Source of the DNA: Desulfovibrio sp.
Lineage (GTDB): Bacteria; Desulfobacterota; Desulfovibrionia; Desulfovibrionales; Desulfovibrionaceae
Assembly: GCF_009712225.1 (NCBI RefSeq)
Contig: NZ_WASP01000010.1
Location: 279,894 to 312,692, forward strand
Length of the DNA: 32,799 nt
Direction: 5' to 3'
This document shows, piece by piece, positions 1 through 9,292 of this stretch. Below the pieces are notes generated by a model that saw nothing but the letters and a program-made list of their open reading frames with translations, did not search any database and was not told the DNA's origin. The position numbers and the translations under genes were made by a program. Each line of letters starts with the position of its first letter. The first letter of the stretch is position 1.

Positions 1-170
1 GCCCCCCGCCTCGCTCCCGGCGCGGCCCCGATTGGTGGTAGCCTCAAAAAATATTCATCGGGCAGAAAAACAACGCATATTTCACGCAGACAGTCGCTTC
101 TCAAGCTGCAAAAAGCAAAAACAGACCGCCAGTCAATAAGCTCACCATCAGCACTTTAATGCTGTTTTAT

Positions 171-497
171 TTAATGATTGTCGCCACTCTGGCAGTTTTT
201 ACGAAACAGCCCTTCATCCTGTTTTGCGACTTCAATTCCCTTGATTTTTCTGAACAGGGTGCTGCGATCCAGCTGCAAATGCCGGGAGAGCTCGCGCAGG
301 GAACCATAGCGTTTCAAACCCTGCTTGATTACCGCATTCTCCACATTGCGCATGATACTTTTGAGTAATCGCCCTTCTGTTTTGGGGTACCAGCAGGTTT
401 CATCTGCTGGAAGCTGACAGAATTTCTGGCTGTTAGCGTGGCGGGATTTCTGGTTTTGAAACGTCCGGGCCCCAGCTACCCCATGGCACTTCCCCAA
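171..497 (-). pseudogene. Remnant of a Fis-type HTH (sigma-54-dependent regulator C-terminus)
   Basis: The 108-codon frame ends with a recognisable Fis/NtrC-type DNA-binding helix-turn-helix, running from about MRNVENAVIKQG through LRELSRHLQLDRSTLFRKIKG. In this family that segment normally sits at the end of a 400-600-residue protein, after a sigma-54-interacting AAA+ domain. Here nothing upstream on the minus strand encodes Walker A or GAFTGA motifs, and the first ~45 residues look like random translation. I read it as the decayed 3' end of an enhancer-binding regulator left beside the RND operon. A stand-alone Fis-like protein is possible but less likely, because there is no clear ribosome binding site and the N-terminus is low quality. 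The HTH itself is clear; the pseudogene reading is inference. Confidence 0.5.
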
Positions 498-565
498 CGC
501 ATGCCCGCCAGGGCAACGCCCCGTTAGCCGTAATCATTGCAGGCGCATGAATGAGATGCGTGGAT

Positions 566-604
566 AAAAAGCCTCGGCGGCAAGAGCCTGCGGGCTCTGC
601 CGCC
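566..604 (-). terminator. Rho-independent terminator of the RND operon
   Basis: Reading the minus strand, GGCGGCAGAGCC pairs with GGCTCTTGCCGCC (one bulged T) around a 4-nt loop. The stem is followed by GAGGC and a run of five T. It lies 24 bases past the permease stop codon. Confidence 0.8.
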
Positions 605-627
605 GCCACGCACGGCTCGCGGATGTG

Positions 628-3600
628 CTACTCTGCCGCCTGCCTGCGGGAAAACAGCTTTGTTATCAGTACAAAGAACAGGGGCGTAAAATAGATTCCA
701 AGGCCGGTAGCCGTTATCATGCCCGCAAAAACAGCCGTACCCAGGGCATTCTGTGCTCCAGACCCGGCCCCGCTACTGATGGCGAGGGGAATTACGCCGA
801 GGATAAAGCACATGGAAGTCATGATGATGGGGCGCAGTCGAAGCCGTGCAGCCTCTATTGTTGCAGCCATAAGCCCTTTGCCTGCATCGTGCTGGGCCTT
901 GGCAAATTCAACGATCAGGATTGAATTCTTTGCCGACAGCCCCACGATGGTGAGCAGCGCAATCTGGAAATAGATGTCGTTGTTCATACCCCGCAGCCAC
1001 ATGCCAGCAAGCGCGCCAATAATGCCCGTTGGCACGGTCATGACCACGGCAAGCGGGATGGTCCAGCTTTCATACAGCGCAGCAAGACTCAAAAAAACAA
1101 CCAGCAGCGAGATCGCATACAGCATTGGAGCCTGATTGCCAGAAAGCACTTCCTGATAGGAGAGTCCCGTCCATGCAAAATCAAAGCCCTCGGGCAGCTT
1201 TTTCCCCGCTTCTTCCATGGCCCGCATTGCCTGACCGGAACTGAACCCGGGCGCGGCAACACCTTCAAGCTTTACGGAAGGCACCCCCTGATAACGGGTA
1301 AGCCGCGGAGAGGCACTGATGGAATCAACCCCAAGAAAACTCCTGAAGGCCACCATCTCGCCCGTCTGATTGCGGATAAAGAAGTGCCTGAAATCGTCAA
1401 CCGATGTGCGGAAACGGGGATTGGCCTGCAGATACACACGCTTTGTCCGCCCTTTATCAAGAAAATCATTGACGTATTCGCCACCCCAGTACGCGCCAAT
1501 AGCCCCATTGATAACCTCCATGTCCAGATTGAAGGCACCAACTTTGTCGCTATCAATTTTAAGGTTGTATTGCCCTGCATCCACAAGACCGCTGTAACGC
1601 GCGTAGCTGATGGCTTTTTGACCCATGGCGTTTTCAATCATTATGTCTTTTGCCTGCATCAAGGCATCATGCCCCCGTGCGCCGCGGTCCATAATTTCCA
1701 GATCAAAGCCGGACGAATTGCCCAGCTCCATTACCGCTGGCGGCGCCATCACAAAGACCTGAGCGCCGGGCAGACTGGCAAAATAGGCATTTGCGCGGTC
1801 TATGATCCGAAAAACACTTTGATCCCGGTTCCGCTCGCTCCAGTCTTTAAGCAGAGGGATCACCATGGCCGAGCTTTGCCCTGTGCCGCTAAATCCCCAA
1901 CCGGCAACACTTACAACACTTTTTATGGCGTCCTTTTCATTTTCGCGAAAGTAACGGTCAATCTCTTGCAGAACTTTTTCAGTACGCTCAAATGTAGCGC
2001 CAGAAGGAAGCTGCACGTCCAGATAAAGTGTTCCCTGATCTTCTTCGGGAAGAAATGCCGAGGGCAGCCGCATGAACAGCCCTACGCTCACAATCAGCAA
2101 AATGACAAAAGCGGCCAGCGCCCGCCTTGGGGCCTTGAATATCCATCTGACCCCCACGGCGTAGCGGGCCGTGATGGCATCAAACCACTTGTTGAATTTG
2201 CCAAAGAGGCCCTCGCCTGTTCCGGCAGCGTGCGGTTGCAGCATTGTGGCGCAGAGCGCAGGGGTAAAAACAATGGCCACCACAACAGAAAGCACCATTG
2301 CCGCCACTATGGTTATGGAAAACTGGCGATAAATAACACCCGTTGAGCCAGACATGAAGGCCATAGGCACAAACACGGCAGAAATAACCACGGCAACGCC
2401 AATAAGAGCGCCTGTAATCTGACGCATGGATTTTAACGAGGCTTCCTTGGGCGAAAGATGCTCATCGCGCATCAGCCGCTCGACATTTTCCACCACCACG
2501 ATGGCATCATCGACCAGCAGACCAATAGCCAAAACAAGGCCAAACATGGTGAGGGTGTTTATGGTGAATCCGGCCACCGCCAGCACTGCAAAAACACCAA
2601 GCAGAACCACGGGCACGGCGATGGCCGGTATGATGGTGGAGCGCACGTTCTGGAGGAAGAGAAACATGACCGCTACCACCAGCACAATTGCCTCTATGAG
2701 CGTGTGCTCAACCGAGCTGACTGATTTTTCAACAATAGGCGCACGGTCGTCGGCATACGCGTACTGCAGCCCCTGCGGAAAAAAACGAGACAAGGATTTC
2801 AGCTCGGCCTTGATGCCCCTTGTTGTCTCAATGACATTTGCGCCGGCGGCCAGTTTCATTGCCACAGCCACGGCGGGGTGACCGTTATATCTGGTTCTGG
2901 CATCAGGGCGTTCTTCATTCAGTTCAACCTGCGCCACATCTCCAAGGCGCAACACCGAACCGTCTTTTTCAACTCGCAGGCGAATCTTTTTAAAATCTTC
3001 TACAGTCTCAAGCCGCGATGCGGCATTAACAGTCACGTTAAGTTCCTGCCCCGGAGGCGATGGCGCGGCACCAATCTGACCGCCCGTCACCTGAACATTC
3101 TGGGCCTGAATCGCATGTTTGATGTCCTGCGGGTTAAGTCCGTACTGCACCATTTTTTCCGGATTCATCCAGATACGCATGGCGTTCTGCCCACCGTACA
3201 ACTGTGTTTGCCCAACGCCCTGCACCCGGTTCAGCTGATCAACCACGTTGCTGGCGATATAATCGCTTATATCGCCCTCGCGCATGGGTTCGCCCTCCAT
3301 GTAAAAGGCAATCATCATAAAGCTGTTGTCTACGGCCTTGCTGACCTGCACGCCCTGCCGCTGCACGGCTTCAGGCAGCATGGGCATCGCCAGTTGCAGC
3401 TTGTTTTGCACCTGCACCTGGGCAGTATCGGTGTTTGTTCCGGAGGCAAACGTAAAAGTCATTTCAATGTTGCCGTACGAATCACTGCTGGAGCGCATGT
3501 AGAGCAGATTGTCCAACCCGCGCATCTGCTGTTCAATAATCTGTGTAACGCTCTGCTCGGCAACCTTGGCAGATGCCCCCGGGTATTGACCCGATATGGA

Positions 3601-3729
3601 TATCTGCGGCGAGGCAATGTCGGGGTATTGGGCAATGGGCAATGTGCGCAGGGACAGCGCACCCGCCAGCATGATCATGATTGCGACAACCCACGCAAAA
3701 ATGGGACGGTTTATGAAAAAAGCGGCCAT
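628..3729 (-). CDS. RND multidrug efflux permease (AcrB/MexB, HAE1 family)
   Basis: Inner-membrane, proton-driven pump of a tripartite efflux system that exports hydrophobic drugs, dyes or bile-salt-like compounds. At 1033 residues it has the family's usual length. The N-terminus (FFINRPIFAWVVAIMIMLAG) is typical TM1. The proton-relay pair falls at D407/D408 in LAIGLLVDDAIVVVE, the same numbering as E. coli AcrB, and the TM10 lysine is present in VGLSAKNSILIVEF. Two large periplasmic loops follow TM1 and TM7. The gene begins 8 bases after the adaptor gene, so the two form an operon driven by the MerR-type promoter at 5049-5079. No outer-membrane factor gene is adjacent, so a TolC-like protein encoded elsewhere is inferred. 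The substrate cannot be read from sequence. Confidence 0.97.
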   Translation of the reverse strand: MAAFFINRPIFAWVVAIMIMLAGALSLRTLPIAQYPDIASPQISISGQYPGASAKVAEQSVTQIIEQQMRGLDNLLYMRSSSDSYGNIEMTFTFASGTNTDTAQVQVQNKLQLAMPMLPEAVQRQGVQVSKAVDNSFMMIAFYMEGEPMREGDISDYIASNVVDQLNRVQGVGQTQLYGGQNAMRIWMNPEKMVQYGLNPQDIKHAIQAQNVQVTGGQIGAAPSPPGQELNVTVNAASRLETVEDFKKIRLRVEKDGSVLRLGDVAQVELNEERPDARTRYNGHPAVAVAMKLAAGANVIETTRGIKAELKSLSRFFPQGLQYAYADDRAPIVEKSVSSVEHTLIEAIVLVVAVMFLFLQNVRSTIIPAIAVPVVLLGVFAVLAVAGFTINTLTMFGLVLAIGLLVDDAIVVVENVERLMRDEHLSPKEASLKSMRQITGALIGVAVVISAVFVPMAFMSGSTGVIYRQFSITIVAAMVLSVVVAIVFTPALCATMLQPHAAGTGEGLFGKFNKWFDAITARYAVGVRWIFKAPRRALAAFVILLIVSVGLFMRLPSAFLPEEDQGTLYLDVQLPSGATFERTEKVLQEIDRYFRENEKDAIKSVVSVAGWGFSGTGQSSAMVIPLLKDWSERNRDQSVFRIIDRANAYFASLPGAQVFVMAPPAVMELGNSSGFDLEIMDRGARGHDALMQAKDIMIENAMGQKAISYARYSGLVDAGQYNLKIDSDKVGAFNLDMEVINGAIGAYWGGEYVNDFLDKGRTKRVYLQANPRFRTSVDDFRHFFIRNQTGEMVAFRSFLGVDSISASPRLTRYQGVPSVKLEGVAAPGFSSGQAMRAMEEAGKKLPEGFDFAWTGLSYQEVLSGNQAPMLYAISLLVVFLSLAALYESWTIPLAVVMTVPTGIIGALAGMWLRGMNNDIYFQIALLTIVGLSAKNSILIVEFAKAQHDAGKGLMAATIEAARLRLRPIIMTSMCFILGVIPLAISSGAGSGAQNALGTAVFAGMITATGLGIYFTPLFFVLITKLFSRRQAAE

Positions 3730-3737
3730 GGGTAACC

Positions 3738-4997
3738 TCAGTCTGCCTGTGCGGGCTTGCGAAACGACAAGGAAACAGTATCTGCCTGTTGCGGCAGGCC
3801 TTTGACAACCTCATCAGGAATCGCCCTCTGCAAGCCAACAACAACAATGGCATCCCCAGGCCTGAGGCCAGACCGCACCAACCAGTTTTTGCCCTGTGCC
3901 CTGTCCAGGGTTACGGCGCGCCTCTTAACGATAAAAAGGTCAGCACCAGAGGCGTTCTTTTCCAGCACCAGCGCATGAGCCGCCCCTGAATTATCTGAAA
4001 CTATCGCGCTTTGCGGCACAAGAATGGCATTTTCAACCACGCCTTCCTCAATCGTCGCCTTTACATACATGCCGGGCAAAAGCAGGCCCTCAGGATTGGG
4101 AAACACCGCCCGCAGGTTAACATTGCCGGTGCTCTGCCCCACGGTAATTTCTGATGACAGCAATTCACCCTCTATCCAGCGGGGAGGAACAGACTGATAA
4201 TCGCTCGTCAACGTGTACGGCGTATCGTCCTCCATCAGCAGATGCACCTTCGCCGAGCCCTCGTTCCTCACAACGGTATTTTGCGCCCACTGCCGCCTCA
4301 GCCGCAGCATGTCCAGACTCGACTGGTTGATATCCACGTAGACGTTTTCCGTCTGCTGAATGACTGCCAGCGGCGCAGACTGGTTTGCAGTTACCAGTGC
4401 GCCGGGAGTAAAGGCAGACCGCCCGATGCGACCGGCAACGGGGGCCTTGATCTGCGTATAGGCCAGATTGATGGCGGCTGTTTCCAGTGTCGCCCTGGCC
4501 CGGGCAACGCGGGCCCTGGCCTGGGCATGATTGGAAATCGCATCATCAAATTCCTGCTGGCTGATCGCCTTTTCATTAATGAGGCGGCGGTAGCGCTCTT
4601 CTTTCAAACGCAGGGCAACAGCGGCGGCAATTGCTTCTTCAAGGCTGGCCTTGGCCGTGTTGTAGGCGGCCTGATACTGGGCAGGATCAATCTGGTACAG
4701 AACCTGCCCCTTGGTCACGTTGCCCCCCTCTTCAAACAGTCGTTGCTGTATGATGCCGTCTACCTGAGGCCGAACCTCGGACATCACAGCAGCGGATACC
4801 CTGCCGGGCAAAACGCTGGATAGCGTAACCCTTTCAGCAACAACGGTTTTATATATTACTTCCGCATGGCCATCGCCTTGCTGGTTATCTGCATTGCAAC
4901 CCCAAACGAGCAGCATGACAAAGCATGGGGCTAACATTTTCAACAGACGGCATGCCATTGTTGCCGCCTGAACTTTGCGGTGTTGTTCACCAAACAT
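3738..4997 (-). CDS. RND periplasmic adaptor lipoprotein (AcrA/MexA family)
   Basis: Membrane-fusion protein that bridges the RND permease to an outer-membrane channel. At 419 residues it is of normal length. The N-terminus has a basic/hydrophobic signal ending in LLVWGC, a lipobox-like site with Cys34 as the probable acylated residue, although Trp at -2 is unusual. The lipoyl/hairpin region follows: EVRPQVDGIIQQRLFEEGGNV, then an alpha-hairpin at about 95-160, then IKAPVAGRIGRS, a canonical MFP motif. The beta-barrel and membrane-proximal domains occupy the C-terminal half. The start at 4997 is preferred over the internal Met14 because AGAGG lies about 6 bases upstream. It is the first gene of the operon and is transcribed divergently from the MerR regulator. 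Confidence 0.95.
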   Translation of the reverse strand: MFGEQHRKVQAATMACRLLKMLAPCFVMLLVWGCNADNQQGDGHAEVIYKTVVAERVTLSSVLPGRVSAAVMSEVRPQVDGIIQQRLFEEGGNVTKGQVLYQIDPAQYQAAYNTAKASLEEAIAAAVALRLKEERYRRLINEKAISQQEFDDAISNHAQARARVARARATLETAAINLAYTQIKAPVAGRIGRSAFTPGALVTANQSAPLAVIQQTENVYVDINQSSLDMLRLRRQWAQNTVVRNEGSAKVHLLMEDDTPYTLTSDYQSVPPRWIEGELLSSEITVGQSTGNVNLRAVFPNPEGLLLPGMYVKATIEEGVVENAILVPQSAIVSDNSGAAHALVLEKNASGADLFIVKRRAVTLDRAQGKNWLVRSGLRPGDAIVVVGLQRAIPDEVVKGLPQQADTVSLSFRKPAQAD

Positions 4998-5048
4998 TGG
5001 GCACCTCTTGTGCTTGCCGCCAGTGGTGCGACAAGATTTTGATGCCCA

Positions 5049-5079
5049 AGGATAAAGTATGGAGTTAGTCCAGAGTCAA
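5049..5079 (-). promoter_or_regulatory. MerR-type promoter of the RND operon (19-bp spacer with operator)
   Basis: On the minus strand, -35 TTGACT (5079-5074) and -10 TATCCT (5054-5049) are separated by 19 bp. This is the over-long spacer typical of MerR-activated promoters. The spacer holds an imperfect dyad, ACTCTGGA-N5-TCCATACT, centred near 5066. The predicted RNA start lies about 45 bases before the adaptor ATG. MerR activators work by untwisting such a spacer, so activation by the adjacent regulator is a strong inference. Confidence 0.8.
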
Positions 5080-5175
5080 ATTATTTTTTAAAAATAATAA
5101 AATTTACTGAATAAATATTATAACACCGTTAAATATAATAAATAAAAATATTAACTGAGCTTATTGCCAAAGCTT

Positions 5176-5195
5176 TTGACTATGGAGTAAGTCAA
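5176..5195. promoter_or_regulatory. Second MerR operator, upstream of the merR-type gene
   Basis: Perfect inverted repeat TTGACT-N8-AGTCAA. It contains TATGGAGTAAGTC, which repeats TATGGAGTTAGTC from the pump promoter (5058-5070) with one change and in the same orientation. It lies 24 bases before the regulator ATG. A TAAAAT sequence 15 bp downstream could serve as -10. Autoregulation is inferred. Confidence 0.65.
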
Positions 5196-5219
5196 GTAAA
5201 ATACCAACTGAGGAAAATC

Positions 5220-6032
5220 ATGAAGTACCTAACGACAGGTGAGTTTGCAAAACTGTGTGGAACCTCAAAGGATACGCTGATCTTCTACGACAGGCAGGGG
5301 CTTTTGAAACCCTCAGACGTCAACGGCAAAAAGTATCGCCGCTATACACTGGACCAGTATTTTGATTACGATCTCATAAACATGCTTAAGGAAACCGGCA
5401 GCTCTCTTGCTGAAATCAAAGAGCACCTGGCGCACAGGGAACCAGCCAGAATGCTGCAGCTCTTCCAGCAAAAAAAGATAAAGCTTGATCAGGAAAAGAA
5501 ACGGATCGCCCAACGCGCCCGGTTGGTGGATGAGCTTATCGTCATGACGAAAGACGCCATCAGCACCAAATACGGAATTTTTGAAATCGTAGAGATGAAA
5601 GAGCAGACGCTGGAGCTGATGCGCATAGACGCGACAGTTCAGGAAAGTGAAGAAGACTGTGTTTCTTCGCTTGTGGAAGTTAACCGCTACTTTGAAAAAC
5701 AGAATCGCCTTCCTACCGGCCCGTTTGGCATTCTTACCTCGAGGGCCGATGTTCTTTCCCGCAACTATTTCGCCGGTTTTTTCTTTTGCGGCGCGTCAAG
5801 GCAAACACCAAAGGCCGACCTGCACATAAAGCCCAAGGGCAGGTACGCCACCATTGCCCATCTGGGCGACATCAAATCGCACAAACAGGCCTATATAGAA
5901 TTTATCAATAAAATTGAGAATGAAAATTACAAAATATTGAGCGGCGTCTACGCATACGACTTGATAGGTTACATCATTTCAGATGCTGAAACGTCCTCAT
6001 ACGGCATGCGCTATTGCGTGCTTGTAGAGTAA
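5220..6032 (+). CDS. MerR-family regulator with BmrR-like effector domain
   Basis: One-component activator. Residues 1-70 form a MerR winged HTH (LTTGEFAKLCGTSKDTLIFYDRQGLLKP, then YRRYTLDQYFDYDLINMLKETGSSLAEIKEHL). A dimerisation helix follows at about 80-115. The C-terminal ~150 residues resemble the GyrI-like multidrug-binding domain of BmrR (LPTGPFGIL, KPKGRYATIAHLGD). That sensor type binds bulky, often cationic hydrophobic compounds. The gene is divergent from the RND operon, and the 220-bp gap carries two copies of the same operator, so it very likely activates the pump on drug binding. GAGGA at 5210-5214 sets the start. No metal-binding Cys cluster is seen, so metal sensing is unlikely. 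Confidence 0.9.
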   Translation: MKYLTTGEFAKLCGTSKDTLIFYDRQGLLKPSDVNGKKYRRYTLDQYFDYDLINMLKETGSSLAEIKEHLAHREPARMLQLFQQKKIKLDQEKKRIAQRARLVDELIVMTKDAISTKYGIFEIVEMKEQTLELMRIDATVQESEEDCVSSLVEVNRYFEKQNRLPTGPFGILTSRADVLSRNYFAGFFFCGASRQTPKADLHIKPKGRYATIAHLGDIKSHKQAYIEFINKIENENYKILSGVYAYDLIGYIISDAETSSYGMRYCVLVE

Positions 6033-6620
6033 GGCTCCGCAGCCCTCAAATACACTTCAGGTACTACACAGAAATATCCGGGCACCGCCGCCTGGCCCGA
6101 TATATAGCGCCGTGCGTCAGGCCCTGCGCCCCAAGATCACTGCCCTGCCCGCATGGCATTGCTGCCCGGCAGTAAACCCCGCCCCACATGCCGCCACATC
6201 CTGCCAGGCCATGCCGTGGCGCGTTCCTTCTGCCCATTCTGGTCAAAACGCTTGATATCCCGCAGTGGGGGCGAGCCAACTGCCTCCTGCACTCGCGGCT
6301 GAGCAAGGGCGCACTTTCATACCCCACGCAGGGCCGCGATTGCCGCATCCAGGTTCTCCATCAGCAGGAGAGTCTTGCTTCCCTTTCGCACGATTGTGCA
6401 AAAATAAAAGAGAATCGGCCTATCCTGCCACCACCCAGTGGTTTTATAAACTGACTGAAAAGAAGCCCGATTGCCATAAACGGGAGGGTTGCCACAGCAA
6501 GAATTGGGAATGGCCCGGCATGACAATGACAGGCATGGAGGTGGTCAGGAGTGGCACACGCCAGAATCGCCCGAATAAAAGGCAACAATCCCTCCAGACT
6601 ACAAACAGCAGGAGGTCACA
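6033..6620. other. 588-bp gap between the MerR gene and the CMD gene
   Basis: No convincing gene was seen; frames on both strands give low-quality Cys/Arg/Pro-rich translations. The only structure noted is a short dyad at 6384-6403 (TTTCGCAC-GATT-GTGCAAAA, 7 of 8 positions symmetric), which could be an operator. No clear sigma-70 or sigma-54 promoter for the downstream gene was found. Confidence 0.4.
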
Positions 6621-7352
6621 ATGTACAGGCAGCGTCTGGTGTTTTTGCTGGCAGCATCCTTTTTTACACTTTGCCACTGGGGGCAAGCCATGGCTCAAGA
6701 CCACGCTGAAATGCTCAACGAAAAACAGCGCAGCATTGCCATCATTGCCGCATTTACGGCTACCGGCAATCTGGAACGGCTTAAACCGGCACTGCAGGAA
6801 GGACTGAATGCGGGTCTGACCGTCAATGAAATCAAGGAAATTCTGGTTCAGATGTACGCTTACGCAGGTTTTCCACGCAGCCTGAACGGCTTGGCCCTGT
6901 TTAGCGACACGCTTGATGCACGGAAAGCCCAAGGAATTGAAGACCCCCAGGGCGCTGAAGCTCGCCCCGTCCCCGCAATGGACAGGAATGCATACGGGGC
7001 ACAGATGCGGGCACACCTGACAGGCAGAAAAGAAGACATTTCAAACCAGAAGTGGCAGCAATTTTCGCCAGTTATAGACACTTTTCTTAAAGAGCACCTG
7101 TTTGCCGACATATTTGCCCGCGACGTGTTCGACGAAAAATGCCGCGAGCTTGCAACTATCGGAGCTCTCGCCGCCATGCAGGGAACACGCCCACAGCTGC
7201 AGAGCCATCTCGGCATGTCACTCAACATCGGGCTGACGCCGCCGCAGCTTCGGGATTTTGCCTCCCTGATTGAAACCCACGTCGGCACACAGGAAGGAAT
7301 AACCGCAAGGGAAGCTCTGGGTGCGGTTCTGAAGGCCCGTGAACAGAAGTAA
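6621..7352 (+). CDS. Exported double carboxymuconolactone decarboxylase (CMD) domain protein
   Basis: The 243-residue protein has a Sec signal peptide (LVFLLAASFFTLCHWGQAMA, cleavage likely after AMA near residue 25), so it should act in the periplasm. Two CMD/AhpD-like repeats follow. The first, at about 30-105, contains the family signature LVQMYAYAGFPRSLNGL. The second, at about 150-240, contains CRELATIGALAAMQG and LQSHLGMSLNIGLTPPQLRDF. An AhpD-type CxxC pair is absent, so thiol peroxidase activity is not supported. AGGAGG at 6610-6615 fixes the start. It opens a five-gene plus-strand cluster (CMD, cupin, exporter, flavodoxin, MBL hydrolase). CMD-cupin pairs are common beside redox enzymes, but their reaction is mostly unknown and no substrate is proposed here. 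Confidence 0.88.
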   Translation: MYRQRLVFLLAASFFTLCHWGQAMAQDHAEMLNEKQRSIAIIAAFTATGNLERLKPALQEGLNAGLTVNEIKEILVQMYAYAGFPRSLNGLALFSDTLDARKAQGIEDPQGAEARPVPAMDRNAYGAQMRAHLTGRKEDISNQKWQQFSPVIDTFLKEHLFADIFARDVFDEKCRELATIGALAAMQGTRPQLQSHLGMSLNIGLTPPQLRDFASLIETHVGTQEGITAREALGAVLKAREQK

Positions 7353-7423
7353 TTCTGCAAAAATCACAGGTCAGGCCATATTTTTTGACACAGCACAAGC
7401 TTTAACACCGAGAGAGCAGCACC

Positions 7424-7840
7424 ATGTCTGACAAAGCAACTATTGACGGCATTTTTGCCTGTGGCCCCGAAAACACGGCTTATGCCCGGTATTTTGTGGG
7501 CCAAAGCTATCTGAACATACTCTCCCGAGAAGGTGTCCATATCGCCAACGTCACCTTTGAACCCGGCTGCCGCAATAACTGGCATATCCACAATGCGGCC
7601 AAAGGAGGCGGGCAGATACTTTTGTGCACGGCCGGGCACGGCTGGTATCAGGAATGGAACAAGCCTGCCCAGGCTTTGCGCCCCGGCGACGTGGTGCATA
7701 TTGCCGCTGGAGTCAAACACTGGCACGGCGCAGCCAGTCACAGCTGGTTTTCGCATCTGGCGGTGGAGGTGCCGGGTGAAGACGCCTCCAACGAATGGCT
7801 TGAGCCTGTCGCAGCAGCTGACTACGCCGCGCTTGGGTAA
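7424..7840 (+). CDS. Small cupin-domain protein
   Basis: The 138-residue single-domain cupin spans nearly the whole chain. Motif 1 appears as GCRNNWHIHNAAKGGGQILLCTAGHGWYQEWN and motif 2 as LRPGDVVHIAAGVKHWHGAASHSWFSHLAVE, so the metal-binding His set is retained. No signal peptide is visible, so it should be cytoplasmic. It lies 71 bases after the CMD gene. Cupins of this compact type pair with CMD proteins and flavodoxins in many anaerobe genomes, but the enzymatic role is undefined. GAGAG upstream is a weak ribosome binding site. Confidence 0.9.
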   Translation: MSDKATIDGIFACGPENTAYARYFVGQSYLNILSREGVHIANVTFEPGCRNNWHIHNAAKGGGQILLCTAGHGWYQEWNKPAQALRPGDVVHIAAGVKHWHGAASHSWFSHLAVEVPGEDASNEWLEPVAAADYAALG

Positions 7841-7983
7841 CGGGTGCCCAGCTGCCCCTCCCCCACCAGCAAACGCTTACCAGCCAGCAATGCAGGCATC
7901 CCAACATACTGCGAGTCTCACCCGAGGCCCGCAACAGTCAATGGGAGGTTCGCAATCTGAATGCACTCAACACTTGGAAATCA

Positions 7984-9186
7984 ATGAACAGCTCCACAAC
8001 CGCTGGCAATGACGTCAAAGTCGTCACCAGCGCCCTATTTATGTCTATTCTTGGCGCATTGATGGCGTTTACGTCACTGTCCACAGATATCTATCTTCCG
8101 GCAATGCCCGCCATGGCCCACGAGCTTAGTGGTGACGCAGAATATACCATCACAGGCTTTCTGGTGGGCTTTGCCATTGCGCAGCTGGTTTGGGGGCCCA
8201 TCAGTGACAGTTTGGGCCGCAAGCTTCCGCTTTTTGTCGGCATGCTGATTTTTGCCATAGGTGCTGCGGGCTGCGCCATGTCCTATTCCATCACGCAAAT
8301 CGTCAGCTGGCGGGTTGTGCAAGCTTTTGGCGCATGCACCGGCCCCATGCTGGCCCGGGCAATGATTCGTGATCTTTTTTCACGCACACGTTCGGCGCAA
8401 ATGATGTCCACCCTGATGATCATCATGGCCATAGCGCCGATTGTTGGGCCACTGCTGGGGGGGCAGCTTATACGGATCAGCAGCTGGCACAGCATATTCT
8501 GGCTGCTGACCGCAATCGGCGCTCTGATGTTTATATCGCTCTTATGGCTGCCAGAGACCCTGCCTGCAGAAAAAAGGACGTCGACCTCTGTGGGCAATGC
8601 TTTCAACAACTATCTGTTTCTGTTGAAGCATGGCGTATTCATGCGCTTCACGCTTTGCGTTACGTTTTATTATGTCGCTGCGTACGCCTTTATTGCCGGG
8701 TCACCACAGGTTTACATCAGCTATTACAATGTAGACCCTCAGCACTACGGCTGGCTTTTTGCTCTGAACATTGCCGGGGTTATGGCTGTCAGCTTTTTCA
8801 ACCGCTTTCTGGTCATCCGATTTTCCCTGCGCCGCCTGCTGCAGATCGCAACGGGCATTGCGTTTTTGGCAATGGCTGCCATGGCGGCATTAAACATGGC
8901 CGAACCACACCGCATGCTTGTCATTGTGGGGATGGTTTTCATCTTCTTTTCAATGAACGGCATTGTTGCCGCTTCGGCCACCGCCGCAGCTCTGGATGAA
9001 GTGCCCCACATTGCAGGGTCGGCTTCGGCATTGATCGGGTCCCTGCAGTATGGAAGCGGCATTGTTTCCTCACTGCTGCTAGCCGCGTTCAACGATGGCA
9101 CACCGGCAACGATGATCTGGATCATGCTGTTTTTTACGGCAGCGGCACTGTTAACCGTTGCTGGAAAAAACAAAAAATATGCATGA
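7984..9186 (+). CDS. Bcr/CflA-type MFS drug exporter
   Basis: 12-TM major facilitator of 400 residues. TM1 ends in STDIYLPAMPAMAHELSG, the Bcr/CflA DHA1 signature. The conserved loop 2-3 motif appears as GPISDSLGRKLPLFVGM. Motif C in TM5 appears as PIVGPLLGGQLI. These are proton-driven exporters of drugs such as bicyclomycin or chloramphenicol, or of sulfonamides and amino acids. The gene sits between the cupin and the flavodoxin, so it may export a reactive compound handled by the cluster (inference). The ribosome binding site (TGGAAA) is weak, but the start gives a proper short N-terminus. Confidence 0.92.
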   Translation: MNSSTTAGNDVKVVTSALFMSILGALMAFTSLSTDIYLPAMPAMAHELSGDAEYTITGFLVGFAIAQLVWGPISDSLGRKLPLFVGMLIFAIGAAGCAMSYSITQIVSWRVVQAFGACTGPMLARAMIRDLFSRTRSAQMMSTLMIIMAIAPIVGPLLGGQLIRISSWHSIFWLLTAIGALMFISLLWLPETLPAEKRTSTSVGNAFNNYLFLLKHGVFMRFTLCVTFYYVAAYAFIAGSPQVYISYYNVDPQHYGWLFALNIAGVMAVSFFNRFLVIRFSLRRLLQIATGIAFLAMAAMAALNMAEPHRMLVIVGMVFIFFSMNGIVAASATAAALDEVPHIAGSASALIGSLQYGSGIVSSLLLAAFNDGTPATMIWIMLFFTAAALLTVAGKNKKYA

Positions 9187-9292
9187 CAGGATACTGCTGG
9201 GTTCTCTGACTGAACGTTGTTGAGGTAGGCACCCACGCGACATTTTTTAAACAAAGACAGTCTCTTAACCTCATAAAAAAGTGAACAGCATC

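Noticed and set aside
1384..2346. Long plus-strand open frame (320 codons) opposite the RND permease
   Set aside because: It is the antisense shadow of a fully supported 1033-residue permease. The translation has no domain or plausible start.
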